A stretch of 15,697 nt of DNA from an uncultured Bacteroidales bacterium (GCA_946406095.1 CAMJJO010000024.1:1-15697), one strand, 5' to 3'; numbered from the stretch's first letter, positions 1 to 8,165 are shown. A program made the numbers and translations. Notes: generated by a model not told the origin, from the letters alone.

Positions 1-1287
1 GTATTTCTTTTCGACCACGAGGCGGAACATATATTCGTTGAACCATTCGTCGGTCATGATTATGTTGCCCTTCCAGCCGGTGTCGCCCCAGCTGTTCTCC
101 ACGAGCCACTTCTGAGCCACACCGTCCTTCAGGTCCACGCCGATAAGCGTCATGGCGTGGCTGGAGCCGCTGGCGTGGGTGAGCACGCGCTGCTTCTTGT
201 CCATTGTATACTTCACGCCGAGAAGGCTCTCATAGTCGAAGTTGGCGATGTCGGCAACGCCGCGTTCGCGGTCCAGGAACTTGCCCACATCGCAGGAGAA
301 ATACATCGCGTCGCCGCCCTTGATGGAAGCGATGGCCATCTTCTTGATGTCGTCCAGAGGGAGGTTCACGTAGAGCCAGTTGTGGCCGTCGTAGGTGTGG
401 CGGTCGTATTCGATCTCGTAGACCTTGCCGTACTCGCGGGCAGGGTCGTTCATGAACATTATATAGTTGTTCTGCAGGTCGTAGCCCACGAACTCGTTAT
501 AGAACTCGATGGGGGTGTAGGTCTTGGTGCTCACCACATTGCCCTTGCTGTCGCGGCGCGTCCACTCGAACTCAGTGGGAGGCACGCCCAGGGTGAGGAC
601 GAGGATGCGGTAGACCTCCTTCAGCATATCCACCTTCATCTTCTGAAGATCCGCCTTCTTGCCTGCATCGCGAAGCGCAAGGCCATCCTGGCGGAGCAGG
701 GTGGAGAGTTGTCCGCGGACAGCGGAAGTGCTGTTGGCGGTGAGGGTCTCGGGGAAGATCTCCGCAGGCACCACGCCATACTTGCTCACAAGGTCGGCAA
801 CTCCCGTGAAGGTGCCGCCGTCGCCAATGGGATGCGCGAAGAGCCAGTCCACGGTGCGGTCGTCAATGGGCTTGTTGCGGGTGTCGATGACTGCCTGAAG
901 GAAGAGGTTGGCCTTCTCCAACTGATCGTAGAAGAAGCAGTAGTTCTGGCTGAACTGGAACTCGCCCAGGTCGAAGCGCTCGATGGCGGATGCGCGCAGA
1001 ACGTTGAGGCCGGTGAAGAGCCAGCAGCGTCCGGAAGACTTCTGGTTGGTGCGGCCTACCGTCTTGACCACATCGGAGAAGTGGGTGTCGATCATCACCG
1101 CGCGGTCGGCATTCTTTGCGAGCGTGGCGAGGGGAGTGGTGTTCATTGCGTTGCGCAGGGCCTTGTCGGTGGCAGTGCCTTCGTAGCCTTTGCGGATTTC
1201 ACCGAGGGTGCCTTCGTCGAGGCCTCCCTTCTGTGCATAGGCACTCACGCTGAGGAGCACCATTGCAATTGCAAGTATCTTCTTCAT
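1..1287 (-). CDS. pepC: Secreted aminopeptidase C / bleomycin hydrolase family cysteine peptidase (C1B), 3' end cut by window edge
   Basis: The minus strand is open for 429 codons from ATG at 1287 to position 1 with no stop, so the C-terminus lies outside the window. Residues 1-18 look like a Sec signal peptide (MKKILAIAMV..., Ala-Tyr-Ala before Gln19), so the product is probably periplasmic or secreted, unlike cytosolic PepC of lactic acid bacteria. All three papain-type catalytic residues are visible: Cys88 in QKSSGRCWLF, His377 in SSHAMTL and Asn398 in ENSWG. Family members act as oligomeric aminopeptidases on peptides. Bacterial relatives are usually 440-480 residues, so only a few tens of residues are missing. 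The start lies 6 nt after the rmuC stop, so it is probably translated from the same transcript. Long open frames on the opposite strand here are shadows. The gene symbol is by family resemblance. Confidence 0.93.
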   Translation of the reverse strand, partial: MKKILAIAMVLLSVSAYAQKGGLDEGTLGEIRKGYEGTATDKALRNAMNTTPLATLAKNADRAVMIDTHFSDVVKTVGRTNQKSSGRCWLFTGLNVLRASAIERFDLGEFQFSQNYCFFYDQLEKANLFLQAVIDTRNKPIDDRTVDWLFAHPIGDGGTFTGVADLVSKYGVVPAEIFPETLTANSTSAVRGQLSTLLRQDGLALRDAGKKADLQKMKVDMLKEVYRILVLTLGVPPTEFEWTRRDSKGNVVSTKTYTPIEFYNEFVGYDLQNNYIMFMNDPAREYGKVYEIEYDRHTYDGHNWLYVNLPLDDIKKMAIASIKGGDAMYFSCDVGKFLDRERGVADIANFDYESLLGVKYTMDKKQRVLTHASGSSHAMTLIGVDLKDGVAQKWLVENSWGDTGWKGNIIMTDEWFNEYMFRLVVEKKY

Positions 1288-1293
1288 ATTCAG

Positions 1294-2607
1294 TTAGTTA
1301 TTATCTTCTTCGTCTAAATTGGATGCAAGCTCCGAGGGGATTATCGAACTGCGGCCGCCGATCATTCTCCCGCCGGACTTGAGACCGGCGTTGGAACGTT
1401 TGCGGGTGGCGCCCAGTTTCTCGAGCTTGGCTATCTTCTTCACCACGCTCTGGTTCGATTCCGTGAGCAGACGGGTGGACTCCCCGTAGCTCTTGCCCAG
1501 ATCCTTCAGTTTTTCGCCCACCTTCACATATTCCGCCATCCAGTTCTCCAGCACGCTCATAAGTTCGGATGCTGTCTTGTAGACTTCCTGGATGTTGCGC
1601 TGCTGGTCGAACTGGCGCCAGGCAACCAGAATCATGTTGAGCACTATGGCCAGCGACATTTGGCTGACTATCAGCACCCCCTGGTTCTTGGCCTGCTGCC
1701 AGAGCAGGGGTTCCTCCTCCTGCATCAGCCGGAAGGCGTTCTCTATGGGGATGAACATCAGGTTGTAATCTATCTTCTTGCGCCCTTCGGGGATGTAAGA
1801 TGCATAGTCTTTGCCGCGGAGTTCGTCCACATGGCCGCGTATGCTGGCGACGTGGGCTTTGGCCAGACGGCTCCGGTCTTCGGGCGTTATGGCCTGTTTC
1901 CACTCCACGAAGGCCTTGAGGCTAACCTTTGAATCCACAATCACCTCGCCGCCGTCGGGGTAGTGCACTATCACGTCCGGAATCATTGTGCGGCCGTCGT
2001 CGCTCTTGATCTCATGCCCGAATTCATCGCGGATGACACCTTGCACGTCGAAGTTCACTCCTTCCTGCAGGCCGCTCTCGCGGAGAAGGTCCATCAGCAG
2101 CATCTCGCCGAAGTCGCCCTGGGTCTTGCTCTGGCCGGTAATGGCGTCTGCAAGTGCCTGAGCCTGACTGCCCACATTCTTGCTCTGCTCGGAAAGAAGA
2201 TGAATCATCTTTTCCATCGAGCCGCTGCGCTCCGCGTTCTTCTCGTCGGATTGCTTTACGCTCTCGCTGAATTCCTTGAACTTTTCCTGTATGGGCTTCA
2301 GGAGCTCTTCCACGCTCTCAGCGCTGGTCTTGCGGAAATGTTCGCTGTTCTCGGCGCTCAGAGCCTTGAATGCATTGCGCATCTCTTCCAGCGACTTTGC
2401 CGCCTGCTCCCGGTCGGCCTTCAGAATGGCCTCCTGCATCTCGCGCTGCTCTTTTGCCGCCGCTTCCCTCTGCGCATGCAGCTGCTTCTGCGCTTCCTCC
2501 TGCGCTGCAAGTTTCGCTTCCAGCCCGGCTTTCTTCGCCACCAGAACGATGATGGCAACGACTGCCAAGGCGAGCAATATGCTGAGTATGATAGTCAAAG
2601 TATCCAT
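1294..2607 (-). CDS. rmuC: DNA recombination protein RmuC family
   Basis: This is a 437-residue protein of the RmuC family (Pfam RmuC), thought to limit inversions and recombination at repeats; its predicted nuclease-like role is inferred from family knowledge. Residues 1-24 form one N-terminal membrane anchor (MDTLTIILSILLALAVVAII). A Glu/Lys/Ala/Gln-rich coiled coil follows to about residue 140, then the conserved core (about 150-400) with the GEMLLMDLLRESGLQEG and DVIVHYPDGGEVIVDSKVS-type stretches. The frame can be extended upstream to 2658, but that extension overlaps the permease gene and lacks sense. ATG at 2607 puts the membrane anchor at the N-terminus, as the family expects. The gene follows the permease stop by 22 nt, and that gap holds a TATATTTG -7 box, so it may have its own promoter as well as readthrough. 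Confidence 0.92.
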   Translation of the reverse strand: MDTLTIILSILLALAVVAIIVLVAKKAGLEAKLAAQEEAQKQLHAQREAAAKEQREMQEAILKADREQAAKSLEEMRNAFKALSAENSEHFRKTSAESVEELLKPIQEKFKEFSESVKQSDEKNAERSGSMEKMIHLLSEQSKNVGSQAQALADAITGQSKTQGDFGEMLLMDLLRESGLQEGVNFDVQGVIRDEFGHEIKSDDGRTMIPDVIVHYPDGGEVIVDSKVSLKAFVEWKQAITPEDRSRLAKAHVASIRGHVDELRGKDYASYIPEGRKKIDYNLMFIPIENAFRLMQEEEPLLWQQAKNQGVLIVSQMSLAIVLNMILVAWRQFDQQRNIQEVYKTASELMSVLENWMAEYVKVGEKLKDLGKSYGESTRLLTESNQSVVKKIAKLEKLGATRKRSNAGLKSGGRMIGGRSSIIPSELASNLDEEDNN

Positions 2608-2643
2608 ATCACCAAATATACAAAAAAAACTAACGGGAACGAA
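2608..2643 (-). promoter_or_regulatory. Putative promoter of rmuC, Bacteroidota type
   Basis: On the minus strand, TATATTTG (2613-2620) exactly matches the Bacteroidota -7 consensus TAnnTTTG. TTCG (2640-2643), one mismatch from TTTG, lies 19 nt upstream as a -33 box. The -7 box ends 5 nt before the ATG, so a transcript from here would be leaderless or nearly so. Readthrough from the permease gene is also likely. Confidence 0.45.
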
Positions 2644-3814
2644 GCGGTGCGAGCGCAACGATCAGGCCTATCAGTGCAACCCCGGCGGCGGAGAGCAGCA
2701 CGTCGGTGAAGCGCAGCACCACGGGATAGGCGTCCACTACGAAGTTGCCGGGCATCTTTACGAGCCCGAAGTGCTGCTGCAGCAGCGCCAGGCCCACCCC
2801 GAGCACCACGCCCGCGGCCATGCCCAGCAGGGAGATCAGCCATCCTTCCAGGAGGAAGATCCTACGTATCAGGCGGTCGTCCGCGCCCATCGCGCGCAGC
2901 GTCTCCATATCCTCCCGCTTTTCGATTATGAGCATCGAGAGGGATCCGAAGATGTTAAGCGCGACGATGATGACTATGAACATCAAGATCAGGAAGATGG
3001 CAGCCTTTTCGTAACGCATCATCTTGTAGAGCGCTTCGTCCTGCATATAGCGGTCCTGCACGGTGAAATCCGCCCCCAACTGCGAGCGCAGGCCCTTCAA
3101 AAAGCGCCGCTGCTGCCTGGAGGTCAAGCCATCGGCAAAGCGAACCTCTACTGCTGAAACTTCCTCCGAATAGCCTGTGAGAGAGCGCATTACGCCAATC
3201 GGAAGGATGATGGTCCCCTCCGCTCCGGAGTCGGAGGTATGGGGGATGTCCAGGATGCTGGAGGCGTAGACTTCGGCGGTGTGAAGGGATGCTGCCGGGT
3301 TGGAAGGGGAGATGGTGCCCCTGCGCTCGGGATACCAGGCCCGGATGGGGGAAAGGAACTTGGGATTGATGCCCAGATTCCAGGCCAGGTCGCTGCTGAC
3401 TACCGCCAGTTCAAGGTCTTCCCGCTTGAGCTGGAGGCCTGTTTCTTCGGCGTAGACATCATCCACTCCCTTGGCGTTCACCACGCTCTGCCTGCCCTCG
3501 TAGGATATGAAAATCTTATCGCTGATGATGCTGGAGATGCTGCCCGCTTCCGGGGCATCGTAGAGCCAGTCGAACGCCGGCCCATCCGGCACGAAAACCT
3601 TTCCCTCTGCCGGCACGATGCGTATGTCCGCCTCGACGGAGGACAGATTCTTCTCTATTATGCCGTTGAACCCGTTGAAAACCGACAGCACCAGGATGAG
3701 CGCCGCGGTCCCCAAAGCCATGCCGGCCGCACTTATCGCAGAGATGATGTTGATCACATTGTGTGATTTCCGTGCGAAAAGGTAACGGCCGGCTATGTAG
3801 AGGGGCAGTCTCAC
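2630..3814 (-). CDS. LolC/LolE-like ABC transporter permease (FtsX/MacB family)
   Basis: This 394-residue inner-membrane permease has the four-helix FtsX/LolCE layout. There is one helix near residues 21-46, a long periplasmic MacB_PCD-like domain (about 47-268), then three helices near 270-296, 320-346 and 370-390. The cytoplasmic EKRED motif (298-302), followed by METLRAMGA, is the coupling region that contacts the ATPase in this family. By family it would release lipoproteins from the inner membrane to the LolA pathway with a LolD ATPase, which is not in this window. Translation starts at GTG (3814). The TGA of rbfA overlaps that start by 4 nt (GTGA), indicating translational coupling. The N-terminus (MRLPLYIAGRYLFARKSHNV) is typical of the Bacteroidota homologues found next to rbfA. 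The exact LolC versus LolE assignment is not possible. Confidence 0.88.
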   Translation of the reverse strand: MRLPLYIAGRYLFARKSHNVINIISAISAAGMALGTAALILVLSVFNGFNGIIEKNLSSVEADIRIVPAEGKVFVPDGPAFDWLYDAPEAGSISSIISDKIFISYEGRQSVVNAKGVDDVYAEETGLQLKREDLELAVVSSDLAWNLGINPKFLSPIRAWYPERRGTISPSNPAASLHTAEVYASSILDIPHTSDSGAEGTIILPIGVMRSLTGYSEEVSAVEVRFADGLTSRQQRRFLKGLRSQLGADFTVQDRYMQDEALYKMMRYEKAAIFLILMFIVIIVALNIFGSLSMLIIEKREDMETLRAMGADDRLIRRIFLLEGWLISLLGMAAGVVLGVGLALLQQHFGLVKMPGNFVVDAYPVVLRFTDVLLSAAGVALIGLIVALAPLRSR

Positions 3815-4158
3815 TTCTTGAGGAGTTCGTCTATGTGTTCTGCATAGTCGATGGATGTATCCAGATAGAACGTGAGTTCAGGCACTATGCGAAGCTGCTT
3901 GCCGACTTTGCGGCCGAGCTCTCCGCGGAGGATGCGGTTCTGGTCTTGAAGAGATCCCATCACCGCCGACTGCTTTTCGGAAGGGAAAATGCTGACGTAG
4001 ACCTTCGCCACCGAAAGATCGGGGCTGATCCGCACTTCGCTCACGGTCACCATGGCGCCGCCCCATGCGGCCATACCCTTGGCGCGGATTATCTCCGCGA
4101 GGTCTTTCTGTATTTCCCGGGCAACTTTGAGCTGCCTGGTGGAGGGAGCTTTTTCCAT
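3811..4158 (-). CDS. rbfA: 30S ribosome-binding factor A
   Basis: This 115-residue protein has the RbfA KH-like fold. It contains the N-terminal RQLKVAREIQKDLAEII helix, the central ISPDLSVAKVYVSIFP strand-helix region and a C-terminal RIVPELTFYLDTSID segment, all characteristic of the family. RbfA binds the 30S subunit during 16S rRNA 5'-end maturation and is important for growth at low temperature. The length is normal for the family. The ATG lies one nucleotide after the tyrS stop, and its own TGA overlaps the GTG of the LolC-like permease, so the gene sits mid-operon with coupled translation on both sides. Confidence 0.95.
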   Translation of the reverse strand: MEKAPSTRQLKVAREIQKDLAEIIRAKGMAAWGGAMVTVSEVRISPDLSVAKVYVSIFPSEKQSAVMGSLQDQNRILRGELGRKVGKQLRIVPELTFYLDTSIDYAEHIDELLKK

Positions 4159-4159
4159 A

Positions 4160-5449
4160 TTACTTGACGATGATGATGTAGTAGTCTTTCTTACCCTTCT
4201 GGGCGAGTATGTATTTGCCGTCGATGATGTCGGCCTCGGTAATCTGCCCGGCGGGATCGGTGAATTTGTCTTTGTTGATGCTGACGCCGTTCCCCTGGAT
4301 CATCTTGCGGGCCTCTCCCTTGGAAGGGAATACCGCGGTCTCCACGGCCAGGAAATCCTGTACGGGGCAGGGGAGCTTGTCTTTGGAGATCTCGAAGGTG
4401 GGCACTCCGTCGAACACCGCTAGGAAGGTGCGTTCGTCGAGCTTGCGCAGATCTTCCGAGGTGCTCTTGCCGAAGAGCATCTGCGAGGCCGCCACAGCGT
4501 TCTCGTATTCCTTCTCCCCGTGGACCATGATGGTAACCTCCTTTGCCAGAAGCTTTTGCAGGGTCCTGCGGCCGGGATCGGCGCGGTGCTCCTCGATCGC
4601 AGCCTCGATCACGGGACGCTCGAGCATGGTGAAGATCTTGATGTAGCGCTCGGCATCGTCGTCGCTCACGTTCAGCCAGAACTGGTAGAACTGGTAGGGG
4701 GTGGTGCGTTCGGGATCCAGCCAGATGTTCCCCTTCTCGGTCTTGCCGAACTTGCCTCCGTCGGATTTGGTGATGAGGGGGCAGGTGAGGGCGTAGGCAT
4801 CCTTTCCGAGCACCTTGCGGATGAGTTCGGTGCCGGTGGTGATGTTGCCCCACTGGTCGGCGCCACCCAGTTGCAGACGGACGCCGTTATGCTGGAAGAG
4901 ATAGAGGAAATCGTAACCCTGGAGCAGCTGGTAGGTGAATTCGGTGAAGGACATACCCTCGCTGGAATCGCGGCTGAGGCGCTTCTTCACGGAATCCTTG
5001 CTCATCATATAGTTGACAGTGATCAGCTTGCCGATGTCGCGGGTGAAATTGATGAAAGTATAGTCTTTCATCCAATCGTAGTTATTCACCAGCTCCGCCT
5101 TGTTGGGAGCATCCGACTCGAAATCCAGGAACCTGCCCAGCTGGGCTTTGATGCACGCCACGTTGTGGGCGAGGGTGGCCTCGTCCAGTAGGTTGCGCTC
5201 GGCGCTCTTCATCGAAGGGTCGCCAATCATGCCGGTGGCTCCGCCCACGAGTGCATAGGGCTTGTTGCCGCAGGCCTGGAAGTGCTTGAGTATCATTATG
5301 CTGACCAGATGCCCGATGTGCAGGGAGTCCCCCGTAGGGTCGATTCCCACATATGCCGACATAGGGCCTTTGGCAAGTTCTTCTTCTGTTCCGGGAGTGA
5401 TGTCGTGAATCATTCCCCTCCATTTCAGTTCTTCTACAAAATTCTTCAT
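4160..5449 (-). CDS. tyrS: Tyrosyl-tRNA synthetase
   Basis: This is a 429-residue class I aminoacyl-tRNA synthetase that charges tRNA-Tyr in the cytoplasm. The HIGH motif is at 44-47 (SLHIGHL). The tyrosine/ATP-binding segments GGADQWGN and TYQLLQGYDF are present. The KMSKS equivalent is KFGKT at 233-237, the usual variant in bacterial TyrRS. The last 65 or so residues form the S4-like RNA-binding domain (GEARKMIQGNGVSIN). The frame runs far upstream to 6091, but that part is antisense to tpiA. ATG at 5449 gives the expected N-terminus (MKNFVEELKWRGMIHD). The gene leads a five-gene operon and diverges from tpiA. Confidence 0.97.
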   Translation of the reverse strand: MKNFVEELKWRGMIHDITPGTEEELAKGPMSAYVGIDPTGDSLHIGHLVSIMILKHFQACGNKPYALVGGATGMIGDPSMKSAERNLLDEATLAHNVACIKAQLGRFLDFESDAPNKAELVNNYDWMKDYTFINFTRDIGKLITVNYMMSKDSVKKRLSRDSSEGMSFTEFTYQLLQGYDFLYLFQHNGVRLQLGGADQWGNITTGTELIRKVLGKDAYALTCPLITKSDGGKFGKTEKGNIWLDPERTTPYQFYQFWLNVSDDDAERYIKIFTMLERPVIEAAIEEHRADPGRRTLQKLLAKEVTIMVHGEKEYENAVAASQMLFGKSTSEDLRKLDERTFLAVFDGVPTFEISKDKLPCPVQDFLAVETAVFPSKGEARKMIQGNGVSINKDKFTDPAGQITEADIIDGKYILAQKGKKDYYIIIVK

Positions 5450-5527
5450 CGAATGATTATCTAATAACTTACAAATTTGGGCAATTATTGCTAAATTTGC
5501 AAGTTGCAGAAACCAATAATAATAAAT
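5450..5527. promoter_or_regulatory. Divergent tyrS/tpiA promoter region
   Basis: This 78-bp AT-rich spacer separates tyrS (minus) and tpiA (plus). For tpiA, TAAATTTG (5492-5499) fits the -7 consensus exactly and CTTA (5468-5471) lies 20 nt upstream, giving a leader of about 20 nt. For tyrS, CAAATTTG (5472-5479 on the minus strand) is a one-mismatch -7 box, with CTTG 20 nt upstream. The 13-mer ATAACTTACAAAT (5464-5476) recurs in the clostripain/xerD spacer at the same distance from its -7 box. Confidence 0.55.
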
Positions 5528-6283
5528 ATGAGAAAGAACATTGTTGCAGGAAACTGGAAAATGAACACCACAGTTCCTGAGGGCGTACAGCTCGCAAAAG
5601 AAGTTGTCGAAAAGAGTAAAGAAGTTCCCGCAGAAGTCGGCCTCATCGTGGCCACCCCCTTCACCCACCTCTGCCCCGTGGCGGAAGTCGTGGGAGGCAC
5701 CCGCGTGGAACTTTCCGCTCAGAACTGCGCCGATAAGGAAAAGGGCGCCTACACCGGAGAGATTTCCGTGGGTATGATCAAGTCTACCGGAGCCACCTGG
5801 ACCATCCTCGGCCACTCCGAGCGTCGTCAGTACTATGGCGAGACCGATGCCAAACTCGTGGACAAAGTCCAGCTCGCACTTGCTGCAGGCCTGAAGGTCA
5901 TCCTCTGCGTTGGCGAAAACCTCGACGAGCGTGAGGCCGGCAAGCACTTCGACGTAGTGAAGGCCCAGACCGAGAATGTCCTCTTCCACTTCACTGCAGA
6001 GGATATGAAGAATATCGTGATCGCCTATGAGCCCGTCTGGGCAATCGGCACCGGCAAGACCGCTACCGCCGAGCAGGCTCAGGAAATCCACGCCTGCATC
6101 CGCAAGGTGCTCGCCGGAAAGTTCGGCGCACAGGTCGCAGACGACACCACCATTCTCTACGGTGGCAGCTGCAAGCCTTCGAATGCAAAGGAACTCTTCG
6201 CCCAGCCCGATATCGACGGAGGATTAATCGGCGGTGCTGCGCTGAAATCTGACGATTTTATCGGTATTGCGATGTCGTTCTAA
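5528..6283 (+). CDS. tpiA: Triosephosphate isomerase
   Basis: This 251-residue TIM-barrel enzyme interconverts dihydroxyacetone phosphate and glyceraldehyde 3-phosphate in glycolysis and gluconeogenesis. Visible active-site residues are Asn9 and Lys11 (GNWKMN), His96 (LGHSERR) and catalytic Glu168 (YEPVWAIGTGKTA, which includes the mobile loop). The phosphate-binding YGGSCKP and GGLIGGAALK segments are near the C-terminus. The length is standard. An in-frame ATG exists 24 nt upstream, but MRKNIVAGNWKMN is the family N-terminus, so 5528 is chosen. The TAA overlaps the end of the convergent ABC exporter by 4 nt. Confidence 0.97.
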   Translation: MRKNIVAGNWKMNTTVPEGVQLAKEVVEKSKEVPAEVGLIVATPFTHLCPVAEVVGGTRVELSAQNCADKEKGAYTGEISVGMIKSTGATWTILGHSERRQYYGETDAKLVDKVQLALAAGLKVILCVGENLDEREAGKHFDVVKAQTENVLFHFTAEDMKNIVIAYEPVWAIGTGKTATAEQAQEIHACIRKVLAGKFGAQVADDTTILYGGSCKPSNAKELFAQPDIDGGLIGGAALKSDDFIGIAMSF

Positions 6284-7899
6284 ATCTCCACGACGGCATC
6301 CGCATATTTTGCGGTGGCCTGCCGGTGAGAGATAAACAGAATGGTCTTGACCCCGTGATAGCTGTTGCAGATATTCTGCAGCAGCTTTTCTTCTGTCTCG
6401 GGATCGAGGGAGGAAGTGGACTCGTCCAGGATCATCACTCCACCGGGGCGCAGCAGGGCCCTGGCGATGGCAATCCTCTGGGCCTGGCCCTCGCTCAGGC
6501 CGCTTCCGGTCTCGCCGCAAGGCGTATCCAGCCCCTTGGGAAGGGAATAGACGAACTGCGCCATGGCAGTGTCCAGGGCGGTGCGGATATCCTCTTCCGT
6601 GGCCTTTGGTGCGGCCAGCTGGAGGTTGGATCGGATGGTCCCGCTGAGAAGCGAATTCCCCTGAGGGATATACATGAAGTTCCCGCGTAGTGCGGATCCT
6701 GCCGGCTGTCCGCCAATCGTAATATCTCCCTTCTGAGGCTTGAGAAGTCCAAGAATCAGGCGTATCAGAGTGCTCTTGCCCGCCCCCGTCTGCCCGGAAA
6801 TCACCGTAAAGCTGCCGGCCGGGAAGGTGCAGGAGAAATCCTCGAGGACCTTAGAGTCCCCGTCAGGATAGGAATAGTCGATGTGCGAAACCTCGATGGC
6901 CGGGGCTCCCTTGAGGGAAATGGCCTTGGAGGCAGGCTCCTCCTCGAGCTCTTCCAGTTCGATGATGCGCTCCACCGAAGTAAGGGCCTGGATGAAAGCG
7001 GGCACCTGGCGGCCGAACTCGGCAATCGGGCGCTGCACCTGGCCGACCAGCTGCAGGAATGCGGTCATCATACCGTAAGTCACCGTGCCGTGGAGTATGC
7101 CGAAGATTCCCCACAGGAATGCGGAGGCGTGCCCGGCCTGGAAGCCCAGGAACATCAGCCCGCGCGCTACTGCATTGTAGTTCAGGCGCTTGCGTGTGTT
7201 GTCCTCGATGTCTTTCTGCAGCCATCCGAACTTCTCCAGCACCCTCTCCACATTGGTAAGGGTCAGCACCAGGACCCTGTGCTGCAGGCTCTCCTGCATG
7301 TGCTGCTGGAGCTCGCTTTCGCGGGCGCGGATCTTTGCCATCAGGGCACGGAGCTGGCGGAAGAAGAGTTTGGATCCGAACACCGCCGAGAACATCAGTA
7401 TCAGCAGCACCCAGAGCAGGTTGGGGGCGAGCATCATCAGGTAGGCAGATGCCGCCAGCAATTGCAGAAGGGTGACGGCCAGCCCCGGGATGCGGCAGAT
7501 CAGCAGATCCGACACTACCCGGATATCTTCTTCCAGACGGTTGGTGGTGTCGCCGGAGAGAAAGCGCTCACGGCCGTCCCAGCGGCTCCTCATCACATGG
7601 GCGAAGGTGCTGATTCGCAGCTCGTTGCGTGCCTTGACCTCGCAGTAGCTCTCCCACCAGTTGGCAACTATGATGGTGGCGATCTGTACGGCCAGTATGC
7701 CAAGGAACAGGTAGATTCCGTTCCAGATGGGCTCCTTGCTGACACCGGTGGCAATATCCACCAGATGCTTGCTGGCCCAGACAAAGGCCAGCGATGCGCC
7801 TATCCTCACTCCGCCGATGAGGATAATCACAAGCATCCGCCACCTCACGGGCACGGACATCCTGCGCAGGGCGCGCATGCAGGTCTTGAAATCTTTCAT
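6280..7899 (-). CDS. ABC transporter, fused permease and ATPase (type I exporter)
   Basis: This 539-residue half-transporter has an N-terminal six-helix exporter domain (about 1-310) and a C-terminal nucleotide-binding domain (about 333-539). Walker A is GQTGAGKST (369-377), the Q-loop Gln413 (YIPQG), the signature LSEGQ (468-472), Walker B VMILDE (488-493), the D-loop SSLD and the H-loop His525. It presumably homodimerises in the inner membrane and exports a substrate. No C39 leader peptidase domain is present, unlike bacteriocin exporters of the PCAT type. Its ATG overlaps the stop of the PqqD-like gene by one base (TAATG), making it the last gene of a six-gene coupled operon. That suggests it exports a product made or handled by the upstream kinase, peptidase and PqqD-like proteins. 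The substrate is unknown. It converges with tpiA by a 4-nt overlap. Confidence 0.9.
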   Translation of the reverse strand: MKDFKTCMRALRRMSVPVRWRMLVIILIGGVRIGASLAFVWASKHLVDIATGVSKEPIWNGIYLFLGILAVQIATIIVANWWESYCEVKARNELRISTFAHVMRSRWDGRERFLSGDTTNRLEEDIRVVSDLLICRIPGLAVTLLQLLAASAYLMMLAPNLLWVLLILMFSAVFGSKLFFRQLRALMAKIRARESELQQHMQESLQHRVLVLTLTNVERVLEKFGWLQKDIEDNTRKRLNYNAVARGLMFLGFQAGHASAFLWGIFGILHGTVTYGMMTAFLQLVGQVQRPIAEFGRQVPAFIQALTSVERIIELEELEEEPASKAISLKGAPAIEVSHIDYSYPDGDSKVLEDFSCTFPAGSFTVISGQTGAGKSTLIRLILGLLKPQKGDITIGGQPAGSALRGNFMYIPQGNSLLSGTIRSNLQLAAPKATEEDIRTALDTAMAQFVYSLPKGLDTPCGETGSGLSEGQAQRIAIARALLRPGGVMILDESTSSLDPETEEKLLQNICNSYHGVKTILFISHRQATAKYADAVVEI

Positions 7900-8165
7900 T
7901 ATTCTACCACACCTTCGGAGACCCAGGTGCCCAGAAGCTTATCCACGTCCGGGCCGGCCACTTCCGCGGTCACCTCGTAATTGTCTACCAGCAGTTTCAC
8001 CAGATCCTCCTTGGTGAAATCTTTCCCTTCGACCTCCTTCCAAAGGAAAGCGGCCGTTTCGTTGAGGGAGAGGAGCTTGTTGAAATTGACCTGTGCCAGG
8101 CCTTCGCCCACGACCACATTCTCGCCGCAGATGGTGCGAAGGATGAATCCGTCTTTGATCTTCAT
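7899..8165 (-). CDS. PqqD-like protein (RRE-type peptide-binding fold)
   Basis: This 88-residue protein has the PqqD/RRE layout: an N-terminal beta region (MKIKDGFILRTICGENVVVG), then the typical FNKLLSLNETAAFLWKEVEG stretch and a C-terminal helix-wing (FTKEDLVKLLVDNYEVTAEV) ending in a helix. PqqD-type domains bind leader peptides of ribosomally made, modified peptides (RiPPs) and present them to enzymes. The ATG at 8165 overlaps the peptidase TGA by 4 nt. The longer frame to 8225 adds unrelated residues and is rejected. The stop overlaps the exporter start by one base. No radical SAM partner or precursor is visible, so RiPP function is inferred from the fold and neighbours only. Confidence 0.85.
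   Translation of the reverse strand: MKIKDGFILRTICGENVVVGEGLAQVNFNKLLSLNETAAFLWKEVEGKDFTKEDLVKLLVDNYEVTAEVAGPDVDKLLGTWVSEGVVE

Noticed and set aside
157..1317. 386-residue plus-strand open frame opposite the aminopeptidase
   Set aside because: Its protein is rich in His, Val, Ala and Glu with no recognisable motif. The minus strand shows an intact C1 peptidase with all catalytic residues, so this is an antisense shadow caused by high GC.
5450..6091. Upstream extension of the tyrS frame (to 643 codons)
   Set aside because: The extra residues are antisense to tpiA, contain no synthetase motif, and the canonical TyrRS start MKNFVEEL is at 5449.
6883..7980. 365-codon plus-strand frame opposite the ABC exporter
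   Set aside because: Low-complexity His/Gln-rich translation with no motif; the minus strand carries all ABC motifs.
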